Of a stretch of 49,219 nt of DNA, positions 23,824 to 32,921 are shown one piece after another (position 1 is the first letter of the stretch; every line of letters begins with the position of its first letter). The DNA comes from MED-G78 sp964546275. Lineage in GTDB: Bacteria > Pseudomonadota > Gammaproteobacteria > Magnimaribacterales > D2472. The DNA is taken from positions 1 through 49,219 of the forward strand of contig CAZJJG010000009.1 in NCBI GenBank assembly GCA_964546275.1. Direction: 5' to 3'. The translations under genes and the position numbers were made by a program. Under the pieces are notes generated by a model. It saw only the letters and a list, made by a program, of their open reading frames with translations, ran no database searches and was not told the origin of the DNA.

Positions 23824-25482
23824 ATGCATTCTAAAAATATAGCGCCCCAATTAAGAAGTAACCTAGATACTAGATCTGAAGAGTATCTAGAAAATAAAAA
23901 AATTATGCTTGAAAAGCTCGACTTTATAGATGACTTGCTTGATCAAGCAGAATTAGGTGGCGGAGCATACCATCATGAAAGATTGGCTAAGAGAGGCAAG
24001 ATGCCAATTCGTGAAAGAGTCATGAATGTTATTGATGATGACACTCCCTTTTTAGAAATTAGTCCATTTGCAGGCTATGGAACAGACTATACCGTTGGTG
24101 GAGGCTGTGTATCGGGCATAGGAATGATATCAGGTGTTGAATGTGTAATTTTTGGAAATGATCCTTCTGTTAAGGCTGGTGCTATGACGGTTTATGTTGG
24201 AGAAAAATGGAGAAGAGCTATTGAAATCTCTAGAGAAAATAAAATTCCTTTTATTAGTTTTGTAGAGTCTGCTGGTGGTGACTTAAGCATGGGAACTGGA
24301 AGCAAGAGTGGTCAAGCTCCAATATCTCCAACCATTCAAAATACTCACTTTGCTGCTACAGGAAGATTTTTTTATGAAATGACTGAACTTTCAAAACTTA
24401 AGATTCCTGTTATCTCAGTTGTCTTTGGCTCTTCTACTGCTGGCGGGGCCTACCAACCTGGCATGTCAGATTACAATATTTTTATTAAAGATCAATCGCA
24501 AGTATTTCTTGCAGGCCCGCCTCTTGTAAAGGCTGCTACCGGAGAAGAATCTGATGCTGAGACTTTAGGTGGTGCAAAAATGCATTCAGAAGTCTCAGGA
24601 CTTTCTGATTATCTTGCTGAGGATGAAATGGATGCCCTTAGAATTTGTCGAGAAGTTGTATCTCACTTAAATTGGAAAAAAATAGGAGATAAACCAAAAA
24701 AAATACCAACCGCTCCAGTTTATGATCAAGAAGAATTATTGGGATTGATTAGCGAAGATCTTAAATCTCCTGTTGATATTAGAGAGGTGATAGCTAGATT
24801 TGTAGATGGTTCTCAGTTTGAGGAATTCAAATCATTATATGGACCAACAATGATATGTGGTTGGGCAAGTGTGCATGGTTATCAGGTAGGCATTGTGGGT
24901 AATAATGGTCCTATTTATCCAGAATGCGCTGAAAAAGCTGCAAGCTTTGTTCAGTTATGTAATAAAAGGAATATCCCACTTATTTTTCTTCAAAATGTTA
25001 CTGGTTTTTTAGTTGGTAAAGATTTTGAAAGACAAGCAATTATTAAAAAAGGATCTCAATTAATAAATTCTGTATCAAATTCAACAGTTCCACATATTAC
25101 TATTATTGTTGGAGCTTCATATGGAGCTGGTACTTATGCTATGTCAGGCAGAGCATATAACAATAGATTTACTTTCTTGTGGCCTACTGCAAAGGTTGCC
25201 GTCATGGGTCCAGAACAAATTGCCAGAGTAATGTCTATAGTAAGAAAAGCTAAAGCTAAAAGAACTGGTGAAAAGTTTGATGAAAAAGTTGATGCACAAA
25301 TTAGAGAAATGGTTGAGGCTGCAGCAGAAAGAATGTCTCATGGCTTGGTTGCAAGCAGTATGCTTACTGATGATGGAATAATTGATCCAAGGGATACTAG
25401 AACAATACTTGGATTCTGCTTATCAGTAGTTAGCAACATTCCTGTTGAAGGCGCTTCAGAATATGGGGTATACAGATTATGA
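23824..25482 (+). CDS. Acyl-CoA carboxylase, carboxyltransferase (beta) subunit
   Basis: A 552-residue crotonase-fold carboxyltransferase of the methylcrotonyl/geranyl-CoA carboxylase lineage. The first oxyanion region is SSTAGGAYQPGMSDY (residues 203-217), followed by LAGPPLVKAATGEE; the second is GASYGAGTYAMSGRAYNNRF near 425. It moves carboxylate from biotin to an acyl-CoA. Methylcrotonyl-CoA carboxylases as I recall them read GGAYVPAM here, so Q-P-G in this protein may indicate a different acyl group, possibly longer. Neither MCC nor GCC can be assigned without structure-guided alignment. It is first in the operon and overlaps the alpha subunit as ATGA. Confidence 0.9.
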   Translation: MHSKNIAPQLRSNLDTRSEEYLENKKIMLEKLDFIDDLLDQAELGGGAYHHERLAKRGKMPIRERVMNVIDDDTPFLEISPFAGYGTDYTVGGGCVSGIGMISGVECVIFGNDPSVKAGAMTVYVGEKWRRAIEISRENKIPFISFVESAGGDLSMGTGSKSGQAPISPTIQNTHFAATGRFFYEMTELSKLKIPVISVVFGSSTAGGAYQPGMSDYNIFIKDQSQVFLAGPPLVKAATGEESDAETLGGAKMHSEVSGLSDYLAEDEMDALRICREVVSHLNWKKIGDKPKKIPTAPVYDQEELLGLISEDLKSPVDIREVIARFVDGSQFEEFKSLYGPTMICGWASVHGYQVGIVGNNGPIYPECAEKAASFVQLCNKRNIPLIFLQNVTGFLVGKDFERQAIIKKGSQLINSVSNSTVPHITIIVGASYGAGTYAMSGRAYNNRFTFLWPTAKVAVMGPEQIARVMSIVRKAKAKRTGEKFDEKVDAQIREMVEAAAERMSHGLVASSMLTDDGIIDPRDTRTILGFCLSVVSNIPVEGASEYGVYRL

Positions 25483-27407
25483 TTTTTAATTCATTACTTA
25501 TCGCCAATAGAGGTGAGATAGCAGTCAGAATAATTGAAACAGCTCATGAGATGGGTATCAGGTGTATAGCTGTATATGTTGATGCTGATGCTGATGCTTT
25601 ATTCGTAAAAGCTGCTGATGAGGCAGTGTATTTACCAGATGGAGGTTATCTTGATGGCAATCTGATAATTGATGCTGCAAAAAGAACAGGAGCTCAAGCC
25701 ATCCATCCCGGTTATGGATTTCTCTCTGAAAATGCTTCTTTTGCTAGAAAAGTTTTAAAAGAAAATATTGTTTGGGTTGGGCCTTCTCCTCACGTTATAT
25801 CGGTTATGGGTGATAAGCTAAAAGCAAAAGAATTAGCTACTAAGGCTGATGTACCTACCCTGCCAATGACGTCGGTTCCATCAGAAGCAAAAAAAATTGG
25901 CTATCCTCTTTTAATAAAAGCTGCTGCTGGCGGTGGTGGAAAAGGAATGAGAGTAGTTCAATCACAAAAGGACCTTAAGGAATCTATAGCAAGCGCTCAG
26001 AGAGAAGCGCTTACTGGTTTTGGAGATGACAGAGTCTTTATAGAAAGATATGTAGAAAAATCAAGACATATAGAAATACAAATCCTTGGAGATGCTCATG
26101 GCAATATTGTTCACTTAGGCGAAAGAGAGTGCTCAATTCAAAGAAGGCATCAAAAAATTATAGAGGAATCACCCTCTCCAAGAGTATCTCCAGAAATAAG
26201 AGATGCTATGGGTTCAGCTGCAGTCAAGTTGGCAAAGAAAATTAAATATCAATCTGCGGGAACCGTAGAATTTTTATTTGATGATAAAACTGGAGAATTT
26301 TGGTTTTTAGAGGTAAATACAAGGCTTCAGGTTGAGCATCCTGTTACCGAAGAAGTCACAGGTATGGATCTTGTCTATGAGCAATTAAGAATAGCAAGAG
26401 GTGAAGAACTAGGCTATGAGCAAGATGAAATCACTTGGAATGGTCATGCAATTGAAGCAAGACTATATGCTGAAGATCCAAATAATGACTTCCTTCCTGA
26501 AACTGGTACTTTAATAGCATTTGAAGAAGATTATGACGCTGAAGCGCGATGGGATACTGGAGTTGAATCAGGTTCTGTGGTCGGCACTTCTTTTGATCCT
26601 ATGTTAGCTAAAGTTATCTCATATGGAGCTACTAGAACTGATGCAGCTATAAAATTAGCTAGAGCTCTTGAGGCAGCCCATATAGGAGGATTAACAACTA
26701 ATAGAGACTTTCTAATATCTACTTTAAAAACAAAAGAATTTTTAGATGGTGACACTACAACAGATTTTATTGATAGAGTTAAACCTTCTCGAGTATTAGA
26801 AATTAGCGATGAAGATATGAATCATACAACAGCAATTGCAGCCTTATGGATTCAGGAACTGAATAGACAAGATGATAATATTTTAGGGCACCTTCCATCA
26901 GGATGGACTAATGGAAGAACTCCAAAACAAAATATTCAATTTAAATATAAAGATCAAGAGATAAATGTTGAATATAGAGCTAAACGAGATGGCTCCTTTG
27001 CTATTCATAACTCATCAATAGCTTTTATATATGAGTGTTATGAAAATGGTATAGATCTTGAATTTGATGGGAGGCGTCATTTTTCAAAAGTAACAATTCA
27101 TAAAAATCTTCTTCTTGTTCATATGCCTTTTGGTGATATTTTATTAGAAATTATACCTAGATTTGTAGTGCCTGGAGTCGAAGTTCAAGCTGGCGGACTA
27201 GTTGCCCCTATGCCGGGTAAAGTTATTGATTTAAAAGTAAAAAAAGGTTCTAAAGTTAAGTCTGGTGAGACATTAGTCATTTTAGAAGCTATGAAGATGG
27301 AGCATTCTATAAAGGCAACTGAAGATGGTGTAATTAGTGAGTTATTTATAGCTAGTAATGACCAGGTAGAAAATGGAGCTCTTTTAATGGTGCTGGACTC
27401 AGATTAG
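25479..27407 (+). CDS. Acyl-CoA carboxylase, biotin carboxylase/carrier (alpha) subunit
   Basis: A 642-residue protein with biotin carboxylase at residues 1-445 (FNSLLIANRGEIAVRI, the ATP-grasp glycine loop AAGGGGKGMRVV, and FLEVNTRLQVEHPVTEEVTG), a connecting BT-type region, and a C-terminal biotinyl domain with the modified lysine in EAMKMEHS (about residue 608). It charges biotin with bicarbonate using ATP and hands it to the beta subunit encoded just upstream. The length and architecture match MCC-alpha/AtuF. It needs a biotin ligase encoded elsewhere. Confidence 0.93.
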   Translation: MIFNSLLIANRGEIAVRIIETAHEMGIRCIAVYVDADADALFVKAADEAVYLPDGGYLDGNLIIDAAKRTGAQAIHPGYGFLSENASFARKVLKENIVWVGPSPHVISVMGDKLKAKELATKADVPTLPMTSVPSEAKKIGYPLLIKAAAGGGGKGMRVVQSQKDLKESIASAQREALTGFGDDRVFIERYVEKSRHIEIQILGDAHGNIVHLGERECSIQRRHQKIIEESPSPRVSPEIRDAMGSAAVKLAKKIKYQSAGTVEFLFDDKTGEFWFLEVNTRLQVEHPVTEEVTGMDLVYEQLRIARGEELGYEQDEITWNGHAIEARLYAEDPNNDFLPETGTLIAFEEDYDAEARWDTGVESGSVVGTSFDPMLAKVISYGATRTDAAIKLARALEAAHIGGLTTNRDFLISTLKTKEFLDGDTTTDFIDRVKPSRVLEISDEDMNHTTAIAALWIQELNRQDDNILGHLPSGWTNGRTPKQNIQFKYKDQEINVEYRAKRDGSFAIHNSSIAFIYECYENGIDLEFDGRRHFSKVTIHKNLLLVHMPFGDILLEIIPRFVVPGVEVQAGGLVAPMPGKVIDLKVKKGSKVKSGETLVILEAMKMEHSIKATEDGVISELFIASNDQVENGALLMVLDSD

Positions 27408-27409
27408 TT

Positions 27410-28021
27410 ATGGGTATTAATGAGAATGTTCAACATATTCAAAAGACATCTATTAAACCAATTACAAAAAAGCATGAGCAGGTTATTGATGCATTAGAAT
27501 TAATGTTGGAGCAAGGGATTCCTGACCATACTATGTCTGAATTAGCATCTAACTTAAAAGTATCTTTAAGAACTCTTTATGAAATTGCTCCTAGCAAAGA
27601 TCACTTAATTAGAATGACTATTGATAGAATTTTAAGAAAATTAGGAAAGGATGCATTAGACGCTGTAGCCAATATTGAATCTCCTATCGAAAAATTAGGC
27701 AAGTATTTAGAGCATGCCAATCAAGCCGTTGGACCAAAATTTAAAGTGTATTTACAGAGTCTTGGTAATAATAATAAATCTAAAGAGATGATCGATTTTC
27801 ATGAAAATTATATAACCTCTTATACAAAAGAATTATTAGATGCGGCTGTTAAAAATAAAGAAATAAAAAAAATAGATACTCAAGCCTTTGCCCTACTTCT
27901 TGGAGGTATTGGAAGAGAATTTGCAAAAGAAACTAATATCAAGAAACTTTCAGATTCTCCAGAAAAATCTGCTAATTCAATTACTAAAATAATCTTAACT
28001 GGAATAAGGCTAGGAAACTAA
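27410..28021 (+). CDS. TetR-family regulator within the carboxylase operon
   Basis: A 203-residue TetR-type repressor. The N-terminal helix-turn-helix spans about residues 22-65 (HEQVIDALELMLEQGIPDHTMSELASNLKVSLRTLYEIAPSKDHLIRMTIDRIL in segments), and the C-terminal half is helical, the usual ligand pocket. It starts 2 bases after the alpha subunit stop and ends 1 base before the AtuA gene, so it is co-transcribed with what it probably controls, giving negative autoregulation. The 26-bp inverted repeat at 23768 is the likely operator, and an acyl-CoA the likely inducer; both are inference. Confidence 0.85.
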   Translation: MGINENVQHIQKTSIKPITKKHEQVIDALELMLEQGIPDHTMSELASNLKVSLRTLYEIAPSKDHLIRMTIDRILRKLGKDALDAVANIESPIEKLGKYLEHANQAVGPKFKVYLQSLGNNNKSKEMIDFHENYITSYTKELLDAAVKNKEIKKIDTQAFALLLGGIGREFAKETNIKKLSDSPEKSANSITKIILTGIRLGN

Positions 28022-28022
28022 A

Positions 28023-29798
28023 ATGAGTAAAGACGTAATAAAAATAGCTAACTGTAGTGGTTATTATGGTGACAAGCTATCAGCAGCTAAAGAGATGGTA
28101 GAAGGTGGTCCAATAGATGTTTTAACTGGAGATTACCTAGCAGAATTAACTATGGCCATCCTATTTAATCAAAGAATGCAAAGAGGTGAAGACAAAGGTT
28201 ATGTAGGAACTTTTTTAAAGCAAGTTAAAGAAGTAGCTCAAGCATGCAAAGATAAAAATATTAAGATTGTGACTAATGCTGGCGGCTTAAACCCTTCCTC
28301 TATGGCAACAGAAATTGAAAAAATACTTAAAGAGTTATCAATAGATCTCAAAGTAGCTTATATAGATGGTGATGATTTAATGCCAAGGATAGATGAGTTA
28401 AATAAAGAAGGTGAGCTTTTTAATAATATTGATAAAAAGATACCTCTTGCTGAATCTGGATATCAAACACTTACTGCAAATGCTTATCTAGGAGCTTGGG
28501 GAATAAAAGAAGCATTAGATTTGGGTGCAGATATAGTGGTTTGCCCAAGAGTCACAGATGCTGCTGTTGTTATTGGTCCTGCAGCATGGAAATTTGGATG
28601 GGATAGAACTGATTATGACCAATTAGCTGGAGCGTTAGCAGCTGGCCATGTTATAGAATGTGGATGTCAGGCTACTGGTGGAAACTATTCTTTTTTTAAA
28701 GAAGTCCCTAGTTTTGATAATGTTGGCTATCCTATAGCTGAAATTGAAAGTGATGGGAATTTTACTATTACAAAACATCCAGGAACTGGTGGATTGGTTT
28801 CAGTGGGAACTGTAACAGCTCAACTGCTATACGAAATTAGTTCACCTGCTTATTTAAATCCAGATGTTATTGGCCATTTTGATACCCTAAAGATTGAGCA
28901 AAAAGGTGAAGATCGAGTGTATGTTTCTGGCTGCAGAGGCAGCACCCCTCCTTCAAGTCATAAGGCTTGTATTAATCTTGCTGGTGGTTATAGAAATGGG
29001 ATGGATTTAGTTTTAACTGGTCTTGATATAGAAGACAAGGCAGCAACCTTTACAGATGCTTTATTTAATTCGGTGGGCGGGAAAGATCAATTCGATGATA
29101 TTGCTATAGATCTTCATAGAACTGATAAAAGTGATCCAAATTCTAATGAAGAAGCTATGGCAACATTATCTATATCAGTAAAATCTAAAAACCCTGATTT
29201 AGTAGGAAGACTGTTTAGTGCAAAAATAATTGAATTGTCGTTAGCAAACTATCCAGGATTCTTTTCAGGTGGTGGTGGTAAAAAACCTGGGCCTGTAATC
29301 GTATATTGGCCTGCCTTAATCGATAGCAAGCATATTAAAGAATATGTTCATTTGAATGGTAAAAAAATTGAAATAAGCCCAACTAGTCAAATGGGATTTG
29401 AAGATAATTTTTATCAAAAAAATCCTATTGAAATAGCACCTGCTCCGATTGGAGAAACAAGCAGAATACCTCTTGGAATTTTGTATGGAGCGAGATCTGG
29501 AGATAAAGGCGGGTGTGCAAATCTAGGAGTATGGGCAAAAACGGACTCAGCATATTCATTTCTCCATGAATTTCTAACAATAGAGAAATTAAAGGAACTG
29601 CTGCCTGATTTAGAAAAATTTGAGATAGATAGATATGAACTTTCTAATATCAAATCACTAAATTTCTATGTGCATGAAATACTTGAGGATGGAGTATCTT
29701 CAAATAATAGAAAAGATGGTCAGGCTAAATCATTGGGTGAATATCTAAGAGCAAAAATAATAGATATACCTAATGTACTTTTAGAGGGAATTAAATAA
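28023..29798 (+). CDS. AtuA (DUF1446) family acyclic terpene utilisation protein
   Basis: A 591-residue protein with an N-terminal AtuA/DUF1446 domain (KIANCSGYYGDKLSAAKEMVEGGPIDVLTGDYLAELTM; VTNAGGLNP; DIVVCPRVTDAAVVIGPAAW; HVIECGCQATGGNYS) and a C-terminal AtuA-associated ferredoxin-like domain (RIPLGILYGARSGDKGGCANLGVWA). Pseudomonas AtuA is needed for growth on citronellol and geraniol, but its reaction is, to my knowledge, not firmly established. It sits between the regulator and an enoyl-CoA hydratase, starting 1 base after the TetR stop. Conserved Cys, Asp and Gly clusters suggest an enzyme rather than a structural protein. Confidence 0.9.
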   Translation: MSKDVIKIANCSGYYGDKLSAAKEMVEGGPIDVLTGDYLAELTMAILFNQRMQRGEDKGYVGTFLKQVKEVAQACKDKNIKIVTNAGGLNPSSMATEIEKILKELSIDLKVAYIDGDDLMPRIDELNKEGELFNNIDKKIPLAESGYQTLTANAYLGAWGIKEALDLGADIVVCPRVTDAAVVIGPAAWKFGWDRTDYDQLAGALAAGHVIECGCQATGGNYSFFKEVPSFDNVGYPIAEIESDGNFTITKHPGTGGLVSVGTVTAQLLYEISSPAYLNPDVIGHFDTLKIEQKGEDRVYVSGCRGSTPPSSHKACINLAGGYRNGMDLVLTGLDIEDKAATFTDALFNSVGGKDQFDDIAIDLHRTDKSDPNSNEEAMATLSISVKSKNPDLVGRLFSAKIIELSLANYPGFFSGGGGKKPGPVIVYWPALIDSKHIKEYVHLNGKKIEISPTSQMGFEDNFYQKNPIEIAPAPIGETSRIPLGILYGARSGDKGGCANLGVWAKTDSAYSFLHEFLTIEKLKELLPDLEKFEIDRYELSNIKSLNFYVHEILEDGVSSNNRKDGQAKSLGEYLRAKIIDIPNVLLEGIK

Positions 29799-30604
29799 TG
29801 AGTATGAACAAATTATCATTAGACGGTCTTGTATTTCAAGCAACAAAAATAGATATTTCAAATAATATTTTGACCATTACATTAAATCGTCCAGAAAAAA
29901 AGAATGCTATTAATAATGTCATGATGAATGAGCTTAATTACGCTTTAGCATATGCAAAACAAGAGAGATCAATAAGAGTCGTTGTTATTGCTGCAGAAGG
30001 TGATATTTTTTGCGCAGGAGCTGATTTAAGAAGAGAGGAATCAGAGTCTAATATTCCAAAATTAGAAAATGCAGATGATGTTAGTTTAGCTTTAAGACAT
30101 TTATACAAACCTGTTATATGTAAAATTCAGGGTTCTGTCCTTGCTGGAGCTCTCTTAATGGTTTCAAATTCTACCCATGCAATTGCTATAAAAGAAGCAA
30201 AATTTTCAGCTCCTGAAATTAAAAGAGGATTATGGCCTTTTATGGTGATGGCTGGTTTATTTAGAGTTATGCCTAGAAGAGCTGGTTTAGATTTTGTCAT
30301 GAGGGGTCAACCCATTAATGCAAAAAAAGCCGAAGAATGGGGCTTAATTAATGAATCAGTTAATAAAGACGAACTTGATAGTAGAGTGAGTAATCTTGCC
30401 TCAGAGTTAGCCAGCTTAGCACCGGGAACTATGCAATTTGGATTAGAGGCATATGAAAAACAAGATTCAATGAGTTTTGATGAGGCATTGCCGTATCTCC
30501 AAAAACAAATTGCCAAATGTTTTGAGGGTGATGATGCTAAAGAGGGTATTTCAGCATTTCTAGAAAAAAGAGAGCCTGACTGGGATAAAACAACCGAGGA
30601 GTAA
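29798..30604 (+). CDS. Enoyl-CoA hydratase/isomerase family protein
   Basis: A 268-residue crotonase. Oxyanion-hole segments are AAEGDIFCAGADLRREE (about residue 65-81) and IQGSVLAGALLMVSNSTHAIA (about 108). The first catalytic Glu is kept in FSAPEIKRGLWP; the second aligns with an Asp in GLDFVMRGQ, a conservative change, so hydratase activity is plausible. In atu and liu clusters the matching enzyme hydrates the unsaturated CoA product of the carboxylase (isohexenylglutaconyl- or methylglutaconyl-CoA). Its start overlaps the AtuA stop (TAATG). Confidence 0.87.
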   Translation: MSMNKLSLDGLVFQATKIDISNNILTITLNRPEKKNAINNVMMNELNYALAYAKQERSIRVVVIAAEGDIFCAGADLRREESESNIPKLENADDVSLALRHLYKPVICKIQGSVLAGALLMVSNSTHAIAIKEAKFSAPEIKRGLWPFMVMAGLFRVMPRRAGLDFVMRGQPINAKKAEEWGLINESVNKDELDSRVSNLASELASLAPGTMQFGLEAYEKQDSMSFDEALPYLQKQIAKCFEGDDAKEGISAFLEKREPDWDKTTEE

Positions 30605-30607
30605 ACT

Positions 30608-31831
30608 ATGAATTTAGAGTATGGACCCAAATATGAAGACTATAAAAAGAAGGTTCAAGCTTTCTGTGAAAAGTATAAAGGAGTTCAGTTTAGCGATGCA
30701 GCTAAAGTCCCTTTGGCTGCAAATAATAAATCTGGCGGACCAAAGATGCCTAGATCTGAATGGCAAAAAATTCTTATTGAAAATGGTTATTTTGCAAGGT
30801 CTATTCCTAAAGAGTATGGAGGTTATGGAGGAGATTCAGATGTTATAAAAAGTCGTATAACTGCATCTGAATTTTCTAATGCTCGAATACCCGGGCCAAT
30901 GGGTGGTCAAGGTATCGATATGCTTGTACCAACATTACTTGAACTTGGAACAGAAGAACAAAAGAGTCAATATATTCAGCCTACTCTTCATGGAGAGATG
31001 ATTTGGTGTCAAGGCTACTCTGAGCCTAATGCAGGTAGTGATCTAGCTAGTCTCCAAACTAAGGGAGAATTAATTGATGGTAAATGGGTAATTAATGGGC
31101 AAAAGATTTGGACTAGTACTGCTCAGTATTCCCAAATGATGTTTTGTCTTGTAAGAACAGAGCCTGAAGCTTCAAAGCATGCAGGTATTAGCTACTTATT
31201 AGTCCCAATGGAAACTCCAGGTTTAGAAATAAGACCATTGGTAGATATGACACTTCAAGCAGGCTTTAATGAAGTTTTTTTTACAGATGTAGCCATTCCT
31301 GAAGCAAATATAGTTGGTAATAGAGGCGAAGGTTGGGCGGTAGCTAACGCTACTTTAGGACATGAAAGAGGCTCTCTCGCTAACCCTAATGCAACAATGA
31401 ATAGACTTAATATGCTTATTAATAGAATGAAAAAAGAAACAATTGATGGCAAGAGATTGATAGATATTCCAATCTATCGAGATAGGCTGCTTACAGTTCA
31501 GGGCAAAATTATGGCATTTCAATCTCATGCGCTAAGAATCCTTTCATCAAAATTAAACCCTGGTCAAGATGTAAAAGTGGGCAAGATGATACAAAAATTA
31601 GTGGGTACTGAGCTAAGGCATGAATTAGAAGGCTTAGGTATAGATATAATGGGAGAGCTTGGAACCTTGTATGAAGATAGTCCTCACTTAAGAGATGGGG
31701 GATCTTGGCAATTTACCTATATGTATTTCCTTGGTTTAATAATAGGTGGTGGAACAAGTCAAATTCAGAAGAATATAATTTCAGAAAGAGGTCTAGGTCT
31801 TCCTAGAGAACCCAAGGTTCAAGGAGTTTAA
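30608..31831 (+). CDS. Acyl-CoA dehydrogenase, large subunit-like (second pair)
   Basis: A 407-residue acyl-CoA dehydrogenase. WCQGYSEPNAGSDLASLQTKG (residues 136-156) binds FAD, and IIGGGTSQIQKNIISERGLGLPREP closes the protein. The MCAD catalytic Glu position is Gly, as in heteromeric enzymes where the base lies in an earlier helix. A GAGGAG ribosome binding site precedes the ATG, 3 bases after the hydratase stop. The partner subunit begins 1 base after this stop codon. It should oxidise an acyl-CoA feeding the carboxylase encoded upstream. Confidence 0.9.
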   Translation: MNLEYGPKYEDYKKKVQAFCEKYKGVQFSDAAKVPLAANNKSGGPKMPRSEWQKILIENGYFARSIPKEYGGYGGDSDVIKSRITASEFSNARIPGPMGGQGIDMLVPTLLELGTEEQKSQYIQPTLHGEMIWCQGYSEPNAGSDLASLQTKGELIDGKWVINGQKIWTSTAQYSQMMFCLVRTEPEASKHAGISYLLVPMETPGLEIRPLVDMTLQAGFNEVFFTDVAIPEANIVGNRGEGWAVANATLGHERGSLANPNATMNRLNMLINRMKKETIDGKRLIDIPIYRDRLLTVQGKIMAFQSHALRILSSKLNPGQDVKVGKMIQKLVGTELRHELEGLGIDIMGELGTLYEDSPHLRDGGSWQFTYMYFLGLIIGGGTSQIQKNIISERGLGLPREPKVQGV

Positions 31832-31832
31832 T

Positions 31833-32921
31833 ATGTATTTTGGATTATCAGAAGATCAAACATTTTTTCAAGACAATGTGAAAAAATTTCTTGAAGATCA
31901 AGCATCACTAGATGTTATTAGAAAAATTGCTGCTGGTGAAGGTAATGAATTGCAGAAAGAAATTCATAAAGGGCTTATTAATTTAGGTCTCAATGCTTTA
32001 TTGATTCCTGAAGAATATGGAGGGCTGGAATTAGATTTACTTTTTGCAGCTGCTGTATCTGAAGGGCTTGGATCAGGTATTGCTCCCATTTCTTTTACAG
32101 GATCATATGTTATGGCGCCACTTGCAATTATGCATGGTGGTAATAATTCTCAAAAAGAAAATTACTTAACCAAAATAGCATCCAATGATATTAAGTTTGG
32201 CATAGGATTAACCGAATATATTGGTGCACGTGAAGATGCAGGAATAGAGATAAAAGACAATACAGCTAATGGAAGAGCATTGTTTGTAATGGATGGTGAA
32301 AATTCATCTCATTTTATATTAACTAATAAAGCTGGAATGATGTGTGTCATTTCTGCAAATGATCCAGGGTTAGAAATTGTAGAACTTACATCTGTTGATA
32401 AAACTAGAAGTTACATTGAGGTTTTACTTAAGGACGTTGAAGCAGATGTGCTAGAGAAAACTATCGACAGTAACGAGGCCATAATAAAAGCTATAGATGC
32501 AGGAAGAATTATGCTAGCTGCAGATAGTGTTGGAGCTTCGCAAGTCATGATTGATAAATCTGTTGAATATGCCAAAGAAAGAAAGCAATTTGGACGAGTG
32601 ATTGGTTCTTTTCAGGCTGTAAAACATATGTGTGCTGAAATGGCCGCAGAACTAGAGCCTTGCTATGCAATTGTATGGCATGCAGCTCATTGCTTTAGTC
32701 ATATACCTGATGAAGCAAGATTGATGGCATGTCAGTCAAAATCACATGTTTCTGAAGTAAGTAAAATGGTTTCTAAAAAGGCTACCGAAGTTCATGGAGG
32801 AATGGGTTTTACTGATCTCTTAGGTCTTCATTACTGGTTTAAAAGAATAGGAATGAATAGGCAGTTATTAGGCTCTCCAGAACTTGTTAGGGATGAAGCT
32901 GGAAAAATTCAAGGCTTTTAA
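31833..32921 (+). CDS. Acyl-CoA dehydrogenase, small subunit-like (second pair)
   Basis: A 362-residue, more divergent acyl-CoA dehydrogenase homologue. Family landmarks are FGLSEDQTFFQDNVKKFLEDQ, LNALLIPEEYGGLELDLLFAAAVSEGLG, ESVEYAKERKQFGRVIGSFQAVKHM-like residues near 250, and TEVHGGMGFTDLLGLHYWFKRI. The region of the catalytic Glu reads NRQLLGSPELV, and the serine/glycine FAD motif is lost, so it is probably a structural partner of the preceding subunit. AAGGAG precedes the start. The stop codon interlocks with that of the convergent gene in a TTAA. Confidence 0.88.
   Translation: MYFGLSEDQTFFQDNVKKFLEDQASLDVIRKIAAGEGNELQKEIHKGLINLGLNALLIPEEYGGLELDLLFAAAVSEGLGSGIAPISFTGSYVMAPLAIMHGGNNSQKENYLTKIASNDIKFGIGLTEYIGAREDAGIEIKDNTANGRALFVMDGENSSHFILTNKAGMMCVISANDPGLEIVELTSVDKTRSYIEVLLKDVEADVLEKTIDSNEAIIKAIDAGRIMLAADSVGASQVMIDKSVEYAKERKQFGRVIGSFQAVKHMCAEMAAELEPCYAIVWHAAHCFSHIPDEARLMACQSKSHVSEVSKMVSKKATEVHGGMGFTDLLGLHYWFKRIGMNRQLLGSPELVRDEAGKIQGF

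Noticed and set aside
23824..27407. Naming the carboxylase methylcrotonyl-CoA carboxylase (liuB/liuD) or geranyl-CoA carboxylase (atuC/atuF)
   Set aside because: Both are compatible by eye; the deciding residue cannot be placed safely without alignment.
23768..32921. Horizontal transfer of the carboxylase operon
   Set aside because: Base composition and codon use look like the flanks, with no integrase, tRNA target or repeats at its edges.
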